From: Gordionus sp. m RMFG-2023
Taxonomy: Eukaryota > Nematomorpha > Gordioida > Chordodea > Parachordodidae
DNA length: 64,000 bases
Assembly (NCBI RefSeq): GCF_954871325.1
Contig: NC_088778.1
Location: forward strand, 17,325,666 to 17,389,665
Reading direction: 5' to 3'
Positions 53,570 to 64,000 of this stretch are shown here, piece after piece. Under the pieces are notes generated by a model that worked only from the letters and a program-made list of their open reading frames with translations, did not search any database and had not been told where the DNA came from. Numbering within the stretch: position 1 is the first letter of the stretch; each line of letters begins with the position of its first letter. The translations under genes and the position numbers were made by a program.

Positions 53570-54290
53570 GAACATTCGGATAATCTATAAGATAATTATT
53601 TTATTATATTTTTTTAGCAAGAGTAATTCATTATAATTATAAGAATTTATTTATAATAGAGCATTAATAACTCCTCAATATTTTTGAATTATGAATAAAC
53701 AATTATTAATTAATTCCTATTTAAACATTGTTAAGCATAGGCCCTAAGTATTTAATACCCACCATTATTTTGAGATATCATGAACCTCGAAAGAGATATA
53801 TTTTTTAGATGGAAATTATAAAAAGTTGTCCAAATATTTTGATAGATTTTTTCGAAAATGAATTGGTTGAAACATATTTAACATGGTTCTGCATGTAAGA
53901 AATCTACTACATGCAGTTAATATGTAATTGCACTCAGAAGAATCTTTATTAATAAAGATTACAAAATTATGCAAAGTTGTGTTCATCTTAGCAGAGAAAT
54001 ATTGTAAATAGATATTACTTCTCTATTGTTAAAAATGTCATTCTAAATTGTTAAATTGTTGACATAATTAAAAAGATATTAAATGAAGCAGATATTTCTG
54101 CTATAACAATTTTAGAGTATTTACAATCAAAATTTAATTTTAAAAATTCTATTTAAAGGTATAAATGTTATGACCTTCGAATAAAAACAATCAATTTATA
54201 GATTTTGTAATTTGATAAATATATTGATAATACCGATTAAAGATTTATATTTTGTTTGAAGAGATTGTTAAGCTCTTTTATCTATATTAT
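53570..54290. other. AT-rich DNA without recognisable genes
   Basis: Short interrupted frames only. Transposase remnants were considered but no motif was found. Confidence 0.4.
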
Positions 54291-54301
54291 AATTTTCCGA
54301 T

Positions 54302-54368
54302 GTCCTCACAACGTCATCGTGACGTCATGTCATCGCTAAGTCATGTCATCGCTACGTCATGTCATCGC
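54302..54368. repeat. Tandem 16-mer CGTCATGTCATCGCTA
   Basis: About three copies with single-base variation, preceded by CGTCATCGTGACGTCATG. The segment contains TGACGTCA, a palindrome identical to the cAMP-response/ATF site, but its context is a simple repeat. Confidence 0.8.
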
Positions 54369-54674
54369 GTATTTATTTTATTTTTATTTTATTTATTTAT
54401 TTTATTCAACAGATGATTAGAATTGATGATCACATGCCTAACATGAATGAAAAACAATGTTCCCTCAAATTTGTAAATATGAATAAAATTTTTATTTCAC
54501 TTAATATTTTCTTTATTTTTTAGATTACCTTATAAATTTTCATTTCATATTATCAATTACACATTAATTAAATCTTTTTATACTCATATTTTTCTTTCAT
54601 AACCAATAATTAAGAAGATAACCAAGTATATTCAAATATTTAAATATTCTTATCCTAACCTTTTTATACTTAAT

Positions 54675-56232
54675 AACATTACATTCATCATATTATTTTT
54701 TAACTTTTAGAATATCATAATAGGCTTGATAAGTCCCCCCAAAATTTTTTCCTGATGATAGCCAAACTTATCAATTCTTTTAATTAAATTTTTATTATAT
54801 AATATTTTATACCTTCTTTTTCCCCCCTTTTTTAATCTTATTTTTTAATTACCTTACAATTAATTAATCTTAATAACATTACATTCATAATGTTATTTTT
54901 TAACTTTTAGAATATCATAATAGGCTTGATAAAAAATTTTTATGATGATAGCTTTCTAACTTCTAGAAATATGCATCTAATATTGATCCATCTACTTGTT
55001 TTACATTATTTTAATGTTTGTTTAATTTCAACAATAGTTTATTTATATTTTTGCCTGATTTCTTTATTTGTCTAGGCTACCCCTAATCCCTCACATTGCT
55101 ACAAAACATGATGAATCTATTATTAAAGATAAGCAAAGAAAATAATGACGATTAAACAAACGCCTTACCCGTTCTAGAGTTACTGGTAGACATATTATTT
55201 TTTAACTTTTAGAATATCATAATAGGCTTGATAAGTCCCCCAAAAAATTTTTCCAGATGATAGCCAAACCTTATCAATTCCTTTAATTTAATTTTTATTA
55301 TTTTTATAATATAATAATTTATACCTTCTTTTTTCCCCCCTTTTTTAATCTTATTTTTTAATTACCTTACACTTAATTAACCTTAATCTTAATAACATTA
55401 CATTCATCATGTTATTTTTTAACTTTTAGAATATGGCTTGATAAGTCCCCCATATTTTTTTGATGATAGCCCTCCAACTACTAGAAATATGCATCTAATA
55501 TTGACCCATCTACCGGTTTTACATTATTTTAATGTTTGTTTAATTTCAACAATAGTTTATTTATATTTTTGCCTGATTTCTTTATTTGTCTAGGCTAACC
55601 TTAATCCCTCACATTGCTACAAAACATGATGAATCTATTATTAAAGATAAGCAAAGAAAATAATGACGATTAAACAAACGCCTTACCCATTCTAGAGTTA
55701 CTGGTAGACATATTATTTTTTAACTTTTAGAATATCATAATAGGCTTGATAAGTCCCCCAAAATTTTTTCCTGATGATAGCCAAACCAAACTTATCAATT
55801 CCTTTAATTTAATTTTTATTTTTATTATAATATAATATAATAATTTATACCTTCTTTTTTCCCCCCTTTATTAATCTTATTTTTTAATTACCTTACAATT
55901 AGTTAACCTTTATCTTAATAACATTACATTCATCATGTTATTTTTTAACTTTTAGAATATAATAATAGGCTTGATAAGTCCCCCAAAAATTTTTTTTAAT
56001 GATAGCTCTATATGCATCTAATATTGACCCATCTACCGGTTTTACATTATTTTAATGTTTGTTTATTTTCAACAATAGTTATTTATATTTTTGCCTGATT
56101 TTTTTATTTGTCTACTCTACCCCTAATCCCTCACATTGATACAAAACATGATGAATCTATTATTAAATATAAGCAAAGAAAATAATGACGATTAAACAAA
56201 CGCCTTACCCGTTCTAGAGTTACTGGTAGACA
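54675..56232. repeat. Three tandem 520-base units
   Basis: Each unit ends in CGTTCTAGAGTTACTGGTAGACA (ends at 55192, 55710 and 56232, spacings 518 and 522). Each contains TAATAGGCTTGATAAGTCCC twice, TTTTCCCCCCTTTTTTAATC, ATATGCATCTAATATTGACC and GACGATTAAACAAACGCC. Units differ by small indels and substitutions. No coding. The array ends abruptly at 56232. Confidence 0.9.
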
Positions 56233-56279
56233 AAATAATAAAGAACTACGCTTGAAATGAACTCATCTGGAAGTTTATT

Positions 56280-56790
56280 TTGTTTTTTTTATCTTATGTT
56301 TTATATCTATGTTTATTTTATTTTCACCCAGTTCTACAAATGATATTTCTATCACCACTGCCACAATCCCTATGCCACCTCCGCCTATTTTTTAACAAAT
56401 ATAAACATTTAATTCTGTACTATCCTTCACTAGGAGTTAATATAAATATTACTTTATCCGATTCTCTGAGAAACTTTCATGAATATTTAGAGGAATTTTC
56501 AAACTTGAATGTACAGTACGGCCAATTTAATCAACTTTATTAATAGAAAAATATGCAGTATTTCTGTCGTGGCCTTTATAACAATACTTACGACCGTTTT
56601 ATGGTTTAGTTAACATTGTCGTTCATGATTCTATTTTAGAGGGGGGTACCAATGCTGACATTGGCAGAAATATCGTTTTGCGTTCATAGGCATATCATCT
56701 TTATCAGGAAGTATTGTGTTTTGTACACTGCTTTGGTAATCCGTTATTACTTTCATCTACAACCCTAAATGATATAAAATTATACATTAA
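56280..56790 (+). other. Unidentified coding-like block, possible 3-prime exons
   Basis: After a good acceptor (TTATTTTCACCCAG, ending near 56330) the frame to 56543 closes with SDSLRNFHEYLEEFSNLNV and QYGQFNQLY. A second register has TTATIPMPPPPIF. Further open patches follow: YFCRGLYNNTYDRFM at about 56556-56600 after an AG, and RGVPMLTLAEISFCVHRHII from about 56641. The composition is less AT-rich than the neighbours. No family recognised; it could be host exons or a decayed element. Confidence 0.3.
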
Positions 56791-56799
56791 TTATTTCCT

Positions 56800-57800
56800 C
56801 TCCAGACGACCGCCCAGATTTATTTTGTCACTTTTCCCATCAAAAATTAAAATGTCAAATTTGCTCTTAATTTTATCGAATACATAATAAATATTCCACA
56901 TTATTTTTTAAAAAAATAATCCTAAATTTATATGTCAATAAAAAAAAATATCTTAAAAAATATATAAATAATTTGCATATATCATTAGTATTTAATGGCA
57001 TTTTTGTAATTTAAATATACAGCATTTTTTTTACTTTACATAAAAAAATATATATCCCTTATCAAATTCTTTGACAAATAATTTCAGAATTACAAGACAT
57101 ATATTAAATTTATATGAAAAACAACAATAACCTTATATAATAAACAACATATTTTTTAGATATAATTTTAATTGATCAAATTACAAAAAAGTATAAGAGT
57201 CGGTTATTTTTATTTTATTTGTCATGATTCTCTAATAAGTGGTTGCCCAGGCCTTCCCAGTTTCCCTTAATACCGAATTTACATGTTTTTTTTTCCATAT
57301 TCGACTAATTGGTAAATCAAGATATTTCCCGTTCATGTGATGATATTAAAAATTTAACTATCTCCGAGGAGGGAAAAAATTTTCAAAATTATGGGTAGGA
57401 CTGGGCTTGGAACCTCAAAATTAATATTAGCTTGCACCTGACTTGGGAATATCTTTTACAAATTATTAAGGGTTGAGCTGGGCTTGATAAACTTTTTTAT
57501 AATTATAAGATTTTGGATGCTTCCTAATATTGTGAGCTTGGACCTGGCATGACATCTATCGTAAAAAAATAAAAAAAATCTCACTCCCTGTCATTTTTGA
57601 CGGGCTTTCTACTAGTTAATAATTATATTACATTTCACTTTTGTCTTAAGACTTATCTTTGGCTTATATTCCATTTCTTAAAATACATTTTTGGTTCACT
57701 TTTTTTATATATATAAATGCTTTTTTCCAAAAATGTATAAATTTTGATGAATAGTTTTAGTTTATCAACTTTTTCATTCTTTCTTTCAAATTATTGTTTA
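56800..57800. other. AT-rich DNA without recognisable genes
   Basis: GACTGGGCTTGGAACC, CTTGCACCTGACTTGGG and GTTGAGCTGGGCTTG at 57400-57490 may be an eroded GGCCCG-type repeat. Otherwise nothing. Confidence 0.4.
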
Positions 57801-57959
57801 AGATATATGCATACATTTTGGGGGGTTAGGGAATGGGGGGAGGACTAAGGGGGATATTTTTTATTAGCTTAAAAATGTAAAATAAATATATATACTTTAA
57901 AAATATTTATTTTAAATTAATAATTAAGATAAATAGGGGTAGTGAAAGGGAAAGAATTT

Positions 57960-60080
57960 ATAATTTCATCATTATTTAATTGTTTAAGTAAATTTTTTAA
58001 ATAAAATGGTTAATATTTAGAAATAAATCTTTCATGGTGCTACGAAGTCTTGTTTTAATTAATTTAATTTTACACATGAGTCTTTCGGCAGTACATGAGG
58101 TAGTAGAAATGGTTAATAAATATTAATATAAAATTGTTAAATTAGGGAAAGCAGAAAAATTTTAAAGTAGACGATAAGGTAAAATAAACGAACTGAATCA
58201 TAAGTCTCAGAATTATCATCATCAGAAGAAGAAGCTAAATAATGTATTAGTATAAATATTATAATTAAATTACAATTCTCAGAATCTGACAAATCTTAAG
58301 AATCTCTAACCTCTAGATCACGAGTAATTATTACATCCCCTGTTTTAGCCACTTCTAAACTTGAACATTTCTTCAAAAATTTGACTTGAATTTAAATGAT
58401 AAAATTCACATATATTCTCGATATCTTCTTTAACAATTGACTTTTCCGCCAATCCCTTTGATGCAAAAAATGATGTTTGATTTAAAAATTTCATTGATTT
58501 GTCATTAAATCTTTCATTAAACTGCATAATAATCAAACCAAGTGACACACTGGTTATAAAGCTAAAATATATAATGATGAAAGTATATACCTCACATTTT
58601 TGGATTGTAATGTTTGAAGTCTAGAACTTTAAAAATCAAATGGTAGATTTCTCTACTTTATAAAATCTTGTGCTTTTGAAAAAACATCCAAAAGTGTTAT
58701 TATCTATTAGGATTGAAAAATAATAAAAGATAATAATTTAAATTATCTCAAATTAATCAGGCAATCTTTTGCCAATTGAATTTGATTTATTGCAACCCCT
58801 ATATCCTTCGAAATGGTTTGCAATTTTGTACAAGCCAAGCCTGTTATCATCATAATTTTATCCAACACACAAAATGATAAAATAAAATAAATTTTTCTAT
58901 TCTAAAGACTATAGCACTAGCCATAGTGGGTGACAGGATCTTCAGAATCTTTTAAATTTGTCAAAGCTGCTCTCAAGGCATCATAAAGTAGAAAAAAAAT
59001 TACAATTGCTTTGTATGATGATAGCCAGCTTCTATAAATATAAAATAAACATTTTAAATCTAAACAAATAAGATAATATTATCGAGTGGTATTTTTAATG
59101 TGTAGAAATATTTGCGATTATGTCAGTACATTATTCTGACTGAGCACCTCATATCTTTTAACACCATTAAAATGTACACAAATCTCGTTTATTATTCCTA
59201 AAACATTTCGCAATTCTTTTATTGCTTGACGATCAATAATTAAATTTAATTGATTACAATAGTACCAAATAAAAGCTGCCTTTGGCCCCTCCGCTCTAAT
59301 CAAAGCCTGCACTCCATTAATTCTTCCACTCATGTTTGAAGCGCCATCATAGCTTTGCCTAACTAGGAATTCGAGGGGTAGATACATGGAGCAAGTTTAT
59401 ATTCTTTCTAATATCGAGACCAGTTGTATTTCCTGTACAATATATTTCTATCAATCTTTCTTTCGACGGATTTAGGCGTCTGACTATTTTCAGCATATCT
59501 TCCTAACAAAGCTACTCCTTCTGATTTCGAAACATCATATGTGATCAACTATGATTGAAAAGCAAATGTTAAATTCAATCTCCTTTTGAATTTTTTTTAT
59601 AATCATATTTTTCATGGTTTCAATGAGAATATTCATTTTATTATATGATAAAAGATTTAAATATAGTTTCGATTTTAAACCCTTTATTTTTTCCCCTTCT
59701 TCTTTCTTTTGTTGTAAATACAATTTGAGAACAGGTTCAGAATCTGCAATGAGTTTAATAAGGCTCATCATATTGCCCTTGTTGCCCGTTCCCCCAGAAG
59801 GCTTGGTTACAAGATATTAAATAAGCTAGACATTATTAATATTATTATGATAGAACGGTTATTGTCCACGCTATCTTTCTGGGGTATTATAAATTGTAAT
59901 ATGGATTTTTTATTGTGAAAAAGCTTTCCATAATCGGCCATCATATGTGCCTGTGGAGATTCATACAAAATAATATCATGATTAATGTTTTGCCATTTAT
60001 TTAGACCTTCACTTCACATGTCCATTTTGAATTTGCGTGTGGACCTCCAAATAAGAGACATGTTATCAAAAAACTTTATT
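57960..60080 (-). mobile_element. hAT relic (ZMYM1-like) on the minus strand
   Basis: Minus-strand remnants in transposase order: SLIKLIADSEPVLKLYLQQ (about 59768-59712), VRQSYDGASNMSGRINGVQ (about 59362-59306) with YYCNQLNLIIDRQAIKEL, LLYDALRAALTNLKDSEDPV near 58990-58930, QFNERFNDKSMKFLNQ near 58525-58478, and SCTAERL...NKTS near 58100-58050, the dimerisation end. Many frame changes. Probable G-rich ends near 57820-57860 and 60500-60545 were seen, but inverted termini and a duplication were not established. Confidence 0.75.
59118..59387 (-). pseudogene. hAT catalytic fragment
   Basis: 89 codons. QSYDGASNMSGRINGVQALI is the conserved YDGA-x-x-MSG block. It is followed by IWYYCNQLNLII, where the usual H-x-L-N-L histidine pair is degraded. 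Confidence 0.8.
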
Positions 60081-60099
60081 CATTTTAATAAATATATGT

Positions 60100-60840
60100 A
60101 ATTAAATTTCTAGCAATTTTGCTATTGTCAATAGTAGTTTTCTCTTAAAAACTTTCGTTAAAGGATCTGTTTCCATTATTAATATCTTTGGTTAATAATG
60201 TATAAGTTGAAGAGCTCCTAATTCTAGATATTTATCGTCTCTAATATTACGCGATGAGCAATTTGTATTTTTTTTGGTCAATACTTTTGGGCATATTTTG
60301 AAATTGGAAAAATAATTTTGTAACAAGAAATCTCGGATAACAACCTAATTTACTAAACATCGACCAAAATTTCCTTCAATATATAATAAATTAAATATTA
60401 CATTCATAAACTAGATGTAGCAAAACAATAAAAGAATTAAATATAATAAAAAATTTAATTTTTATTATTTAAAAAAAAGAAGTACCCCCACACAAATATT
60501 TAGAAGCAGTTGCTTCGGAACTCCCCCCTCTCAGTTGTATAGGCCACTGGCAAGGTGAGGAGGAACTGAGTTTTATTTTAACTATTTATGCTGAATAAGT
60601 ATATTCTATTGATGTTAATAGAATGAATAAATAAAAATATTGTCAGTTGAAGGTATCTTAATAATTTATATAATTATAACTTTTGTCCATAGTACCTCAT
60701 ATTCTTTATTTCCTACTATAAGATTAAGAACTATAAGTATTGCTAAATTATTAATAGCTGTAAAGGATGGAAGTTGTAATAAAAGATTTGCATTACTATA
60801 ATTATAAATTACGTGGCTTTATTATTTAAAATTGAACTCT
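60100..60840. other. AT-rich DNA upstream of the golgin gene
   Basis: CCCCCCTCTCAGTTGTATAG and GGCCACTGGCAAGGTG at 60520-60555 resemble a hAT terminus (reversed CAGTGGCCTATACAAC) and may close the element at 57960. No promoter motif could be assigned. Confidence 0.35.
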
Positions 60841-60843
60841 TTG

Positions 60844-61095
60844 ATGGCCTGGTTTGGGTCTAATCTAGCTTCTTTAAAATCTCAAATCACAAGTTTTACT
60901 AAAGAAGTTTTAATTGAAGGGTCACAAGATATTCAAGGCATAAATTTTATAAAATGAATATATTAATGTTATAATTTAGATAAGTTTATTAAGTTTTTAT
61001 CTATTTAATAAAATTTAGATCCTAATGAAGAATTAAAGGTGGCAAATTTAATAGTAAAAGAATCTGAAGTGATATGTAATACACTAAAGTTAGAG
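60844..61095 (+). CDS. TRIP11: GMAP-210/TRIP11-like golgin, first two exons (partial)
   Basis: ATG at 60844 is the first methionine after an in-frame TAA (60805). It encodes MAWFGSNLASLKSQITSFTK then EVLIEGSQDIQ. Human GMAP-210 begins with [20 protein letters not shown] in the same place, the N-terminal ALPS amphipathic helix that binds curved vesicle membranes at the Golgi. A second exon (61019-61095) continues DPNEELKVANLIVKESEVIC and NTLKLE, the start of the coiled coil. Joining 60844-60937 to 61019-61095 gives 57 residues. The donor would be the rare GC type (AAG|GCATAA), the only phase-correct choice. It ends at a GTAATT donor; no third exon was found before 64000. Confidence 0.72.
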
Positions 61096-61099
61096 GTAA

Positions 61100-62080
61100 T
61101 TATATAATAATAATTTATCACATATGCTGGTTTTTTAAATTAAATTAATTATTTTAATTAAATTAATAACCTTTAAGAAATGCATTAATTTTAAATTAAA
61201 CCCCACATATAATATGAATACAATAATAGTTTTACATTTATTTTTAAATAATTAAATATTGCACATTTTCAATTAAATATACATTTTGAAATTTATAATC
61301 TTTATATTGAGGGATATTTATATTCATAAGTTTTGATTTTTTAAAGAGAATATGCTTAATAATTTTTTATTTATTAACTATTATAACACATGTATTATAA
61401 ATATCAAATTTACATTCACTTATTTTTAAAAAGTCCTTCAATTTTTAATTTTTTTAAGGCAATTTTGTTTGCATCTACATTATGAATAAAGGCTTAGCCA
61501 TAATCAGGTCTTTTATTTATTAAAACTATTTTAATATAGAAATTTTTTGTAAATTGTTTTTTTTTAAAGTGTTTTAGCCAATTTGTTTTAAAAGAAAGTT
61601 ATGTAAATAACTGGCTCTGCATATTTATCTTATATTGAAATAATATAATTTTATAATATTAATTTTCTAAAATCTTTACCTTGAAAAAAATATATTGAAT
61701 AAATTATTTTCAAAATTAAGAATAAAATATAAGGAAAAATTTAATATAATTATTTCATTTTAATGTTTATTTTATTTTTATATATGATATCAACAGTCCC
61801 ATACATTATACTTGAGCATATATAGATTGTTAATACTAATTTTTTTTATAATCTCTTCATTAGTCAAATATTTAAACAGTTGATTTTATACAATATATAT
61901 TAGAAAGATTAATAAATAATTACTAATTTAAACTTATTTTTATAAAAGTAGTCAATTTGATTAGTGTCCTGGTTATATCTTTTTTTTTGGACTGCATTTT
62001 ATTAAAATTTTGAAAGTATAAGATCAGCTTTGATACCCTTTATTACATGTAATATTAAATATCACATGATATGATTTTTA
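61100..62080. other. AT-rich DNA, presumed golgin intron
   Basis: No exon-like frame after the donor at 61096. No repeat identified. Confidence 0.4.
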
Positions 62081-62089
62081 AATTATTAA

Positions 62090-62720
62090 TAAAAATAAAA
62101 AATTAGAATTCAAATTTGAAAGTTAAAAATTGATCTGATATCAGGTTGGTAATATTTTTTGGTGCTTTAGTGGATGTTTCAGATATAACATTGATCTTAT
62201 ATCAGGTTGGTAATATTTTTGGTGCTTTGGTGGATGTTTCAGAAATAACAAAAGACCCAATGTGTAGCACAGAGAATGTATCTTTGTCTTATGAATTTAT
62301 CCTTTTTGGATACTCTGGTTATTTGGTATGATGTTTTGGCACATGTAAATCTTATAAGCAAGATGATCAACAGTATCTACTTAGTTATAGAAAAGATACA
62401 TCGATTATAGAATAATAATCTTAAGGATTGCTTAAAGGCTGCAAAAGAGCTTGCTGATGAGTTGAGCAAAAAATGCTTCCCAACAATAATTTCATTATGA
62501 TGGCAAGAAACTAGAGTAGTTGCCCCATGAAGGGGAGGATGAATTTATAATGATCCAGAGGGAAAATATCATAATTAATATATTATTCACACATGCCATA
62601 AATACTCCTAATAACATTTTAAACATTATCATTAGTAATAGGCTTCTGGAAATCTTTCCTAATATTTCGATCCTAATAATTTTATTAATAATCTCAATCA
62701 TAGTTGCTTAGGATGAGCTC
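62090..62720 (+). mobile_element. hAT relic (ZMYM1-like), middle part
   Basis: Plus frames: DVSEITKDPMCSTENVSLSY and FILFGYSGYL, then VLAHVNLISKMINSIYLVIE and LKAAKELADELSKKCFP (62325-62485), then HEGEDEFIMIQRENIIINIL, the stretch from Y-D-I-L through N-x-x-SK to the basic linker in ZMYM1-like transposases. The frame 62520-62711 is part of it. Ends not located. It lies in the presumed golgin intron. Confidence 0.65.
62131..62252. repeat. 61-base tandem duplication inside the hAT relic
   Basis: ATATCAGGTTGGTAATATTT then GGTGCTTTAGTGGATGTTTC and its second copy with GGTGCTTTGGTGGATGTTTC, head to tail. Confidence 0.85.
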
Positions 62721-62934
62721 CTTTCCCTATCCCTAATTTCTTAGAAAACTATTTTGCTACTTCTTATGTAAAGATATTATATAGCATTTTTTGCAAACAA
62801 GAACAAAAGTAGAATAGTTGTAAATAATAAATGTATTTTGCAATTACGAAGATCTTAAAATAACCATTTATATGATAACTCAAATACTTTTTTATACTTT
62901 TAAAATTTAGATAAAATATTGGGCGAAAATTTAT

Positions 62935-63035
62935 AGATAGGTAGGGCAGCACCAATCTACAATTTTTTTACTGATACTATCCGATTTTTGCCGATATTTA
63001 TTTTGGCAGCTATACCAGTCCAATGCTGATAATTA
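62935..63035. repeat. Fragment related to ACCGATA hAT ends
   Basis: GCAGCACCAATCTACAATTT, ACTGATACTATCCGATTTT and GCCGATATTTATTTTGGC resemble 10775-10830 and the termini of the element at 8053. Confidence 0.4.
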
Positions 63036-63129
63036 TATTGCCTTTTTTCTCATTATTTTATATAATATAAGATAATGGAATAATAAAAATCTTGATATAA
63101 TTTTTTTAAAAAAGCGATTAAATCAGAAT

Positions 63130-63450
63130 ATTCATTTATCCTGGCTCTTAAAAATTAAAAAAAACTCTCAAGGTTTTAAGAATCTAAAAATATATCTTAT
63201 CTTTAAAGATAAATGTTTGTATTTATAAGATATTTAGTAAATAATGTTTTTATTTTATTAAGTTATAGTCCTTAATTAATAAATATACATATTGTTCCAT
63301 ATTTTTATGATTAGTATTTTCATTTTTAACCTAATATAAATAAGCGTTATGCTATCATACTATATATATAATATATTCTTATTAAATATTCTATATAACA
63401 AACTATGTATCTTTATTTGAATAAAAAGATAAATATCAATTAATAACACA
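63130..63450. repeat. Dispersed 300-base repeat, second copy
   Basis: Matches 35815-36110 (AAATATATCTTATCTTTAAA, TTTATTAAGTTATAGTCCTT, AAATATCAATTAATAA). Non-coding. Confidence 0.6.
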
Positions 63451-63654
63451 CTACAATCTAACCATCTCAGATTTTGTTAAAATTTGTTATATAAGTTATT
63501 AAAAGGTTTTTTTGACGAATCCAAAATATTAGCCTCTTAATTCTATTAGAACCCGAGATATAGGATCTCAAAGTGACTTTGCTTAACGATTTTTTAAAAT
63601 TGGAATTACTTTAAAATTAGATCCGCTATATATAACTCAGAGACCTGCAGAGGT

Positions 63655-63795
63655 ACCATTTGCACGGCCCGGCCCGGATTTAAAAATTTAAGGCCCGGCC
63701 CGGATATTTTTTAAAAAAATTTTTTACGGCCCGGCCCGCCGGATTTAAAAATTTCAGACCCGGCTCGGAATTTTTAAAAATGACCTGGTATATAC
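63655..63795. mobile_element. GGCCCG MITE, short copy
   Basis: ACGGCCCGGCCCGGATTT, AAGGCCCGGCCCGGATAT and TACGGCCCGGCCCGCCGG with T/A-run spacers. Same family as 3773-4186. Ends not defined. The last 200 bases of the window after it are plain AT-rich DNA. Confidence 0.55.
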
Positions 63796-64000
63796 AAAAA
63801 TTCACCTATGAGGTATTTTACCATATTTTTCAGCGAGTATTATCGCTTATTATTTAAAAAATGCATGTAAAAAGCTAATATTTTGAGAATATTATATTGA
63901 ATTTATAAAAATTATAAAACAGTTATTTATAAAAATGGATATTTTGAGCATACTATATTTTATATTGCATTTATAAAAATAAAACTAATATTCATAAAAA

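Overview
The window is very A+T-rich eukaryotic DNA, almost certainly from an invertebrate animal. The reasons are spliced host genes with short AT-rich introns, recognisable animal homologues (CtIP/RBBP8 and GMAP-210/TRIP11), and many animal-type DNA transposons (hAT, Tigger/pogo-like, probably piggyBac and Mutator-like). The phylum cannot be fixed from what is visible. No tRNA, rRNA, CRISPR array or bacterial-type operon was seen.

Host genes. (1) A CtIP/Sae2-family DNA-end-resection gene lies on the plus strand at 32104-38396. Five exons join in phase and end in a well conserved Sae2 C-terminal domain. The last exon lies 2.9 kb beyond the fourth, and a polyadenylation signal follows 36 bases after the stop. 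Its N-terminal coiled-coil exon was not found. (2) The first two exons of a GMAP-210/TRIP11-like golgin lie on the plus strand at 60844-61095; the rest of the gene would be beyond the window. A few other coding-looking stretches (11.2-12.0 kb, 27.3-28.0 kb, 38.0-38.2 kb, 56.3-56.8 kb) could not be identified.

Layout. 1-10.4 kb: several hAT relics, short hAT MITEs, a GGCCCG-rich palindromic element, a probable piggyBac relic and a Mutator-like fold-back element. 10.4-16.8 kb: mostly plain AT-rich DNA with one LINE tail and an unidentified coding-like block. 16.8-25.1 kb: a cluster of hAT copies, three of them with matching 8-base target duplications. 25.7-26.6 kb: a long (ATAAT)n microsatellite. 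26.6-32 kb: mostly empty. 32.1-38.4 kb: the CtIP gene, with repeat-laden introns. 38.9-46.4 kb: one large hAT element with a perfect 8-base target duplication and two oppositely oriented 2-kb Tigger-like elements inside it; the hAT segment between the two is inverted. 46.9-48.4 kb: a broken Gypsy-type fossil. 49.4-52.5 kb: a LINE-type reverse-transcriptase element with a MITE inside it. 52.5-53.1 kb: a second broken Gypsy gag fossil. 54.3-56.2 kb: tandem repeats, including three 520-base units. 57.9-60.1 kb: another hAT relic. 60.8-64 kb: the golgin 5-prime end and further repeats.

The main story is a transposon-packed interval, dominated by several distinct hAT lineages, into which at least two real genes are threaded. 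All coordinates and splice calls come from reading the sequence by eye, and no database search was run.
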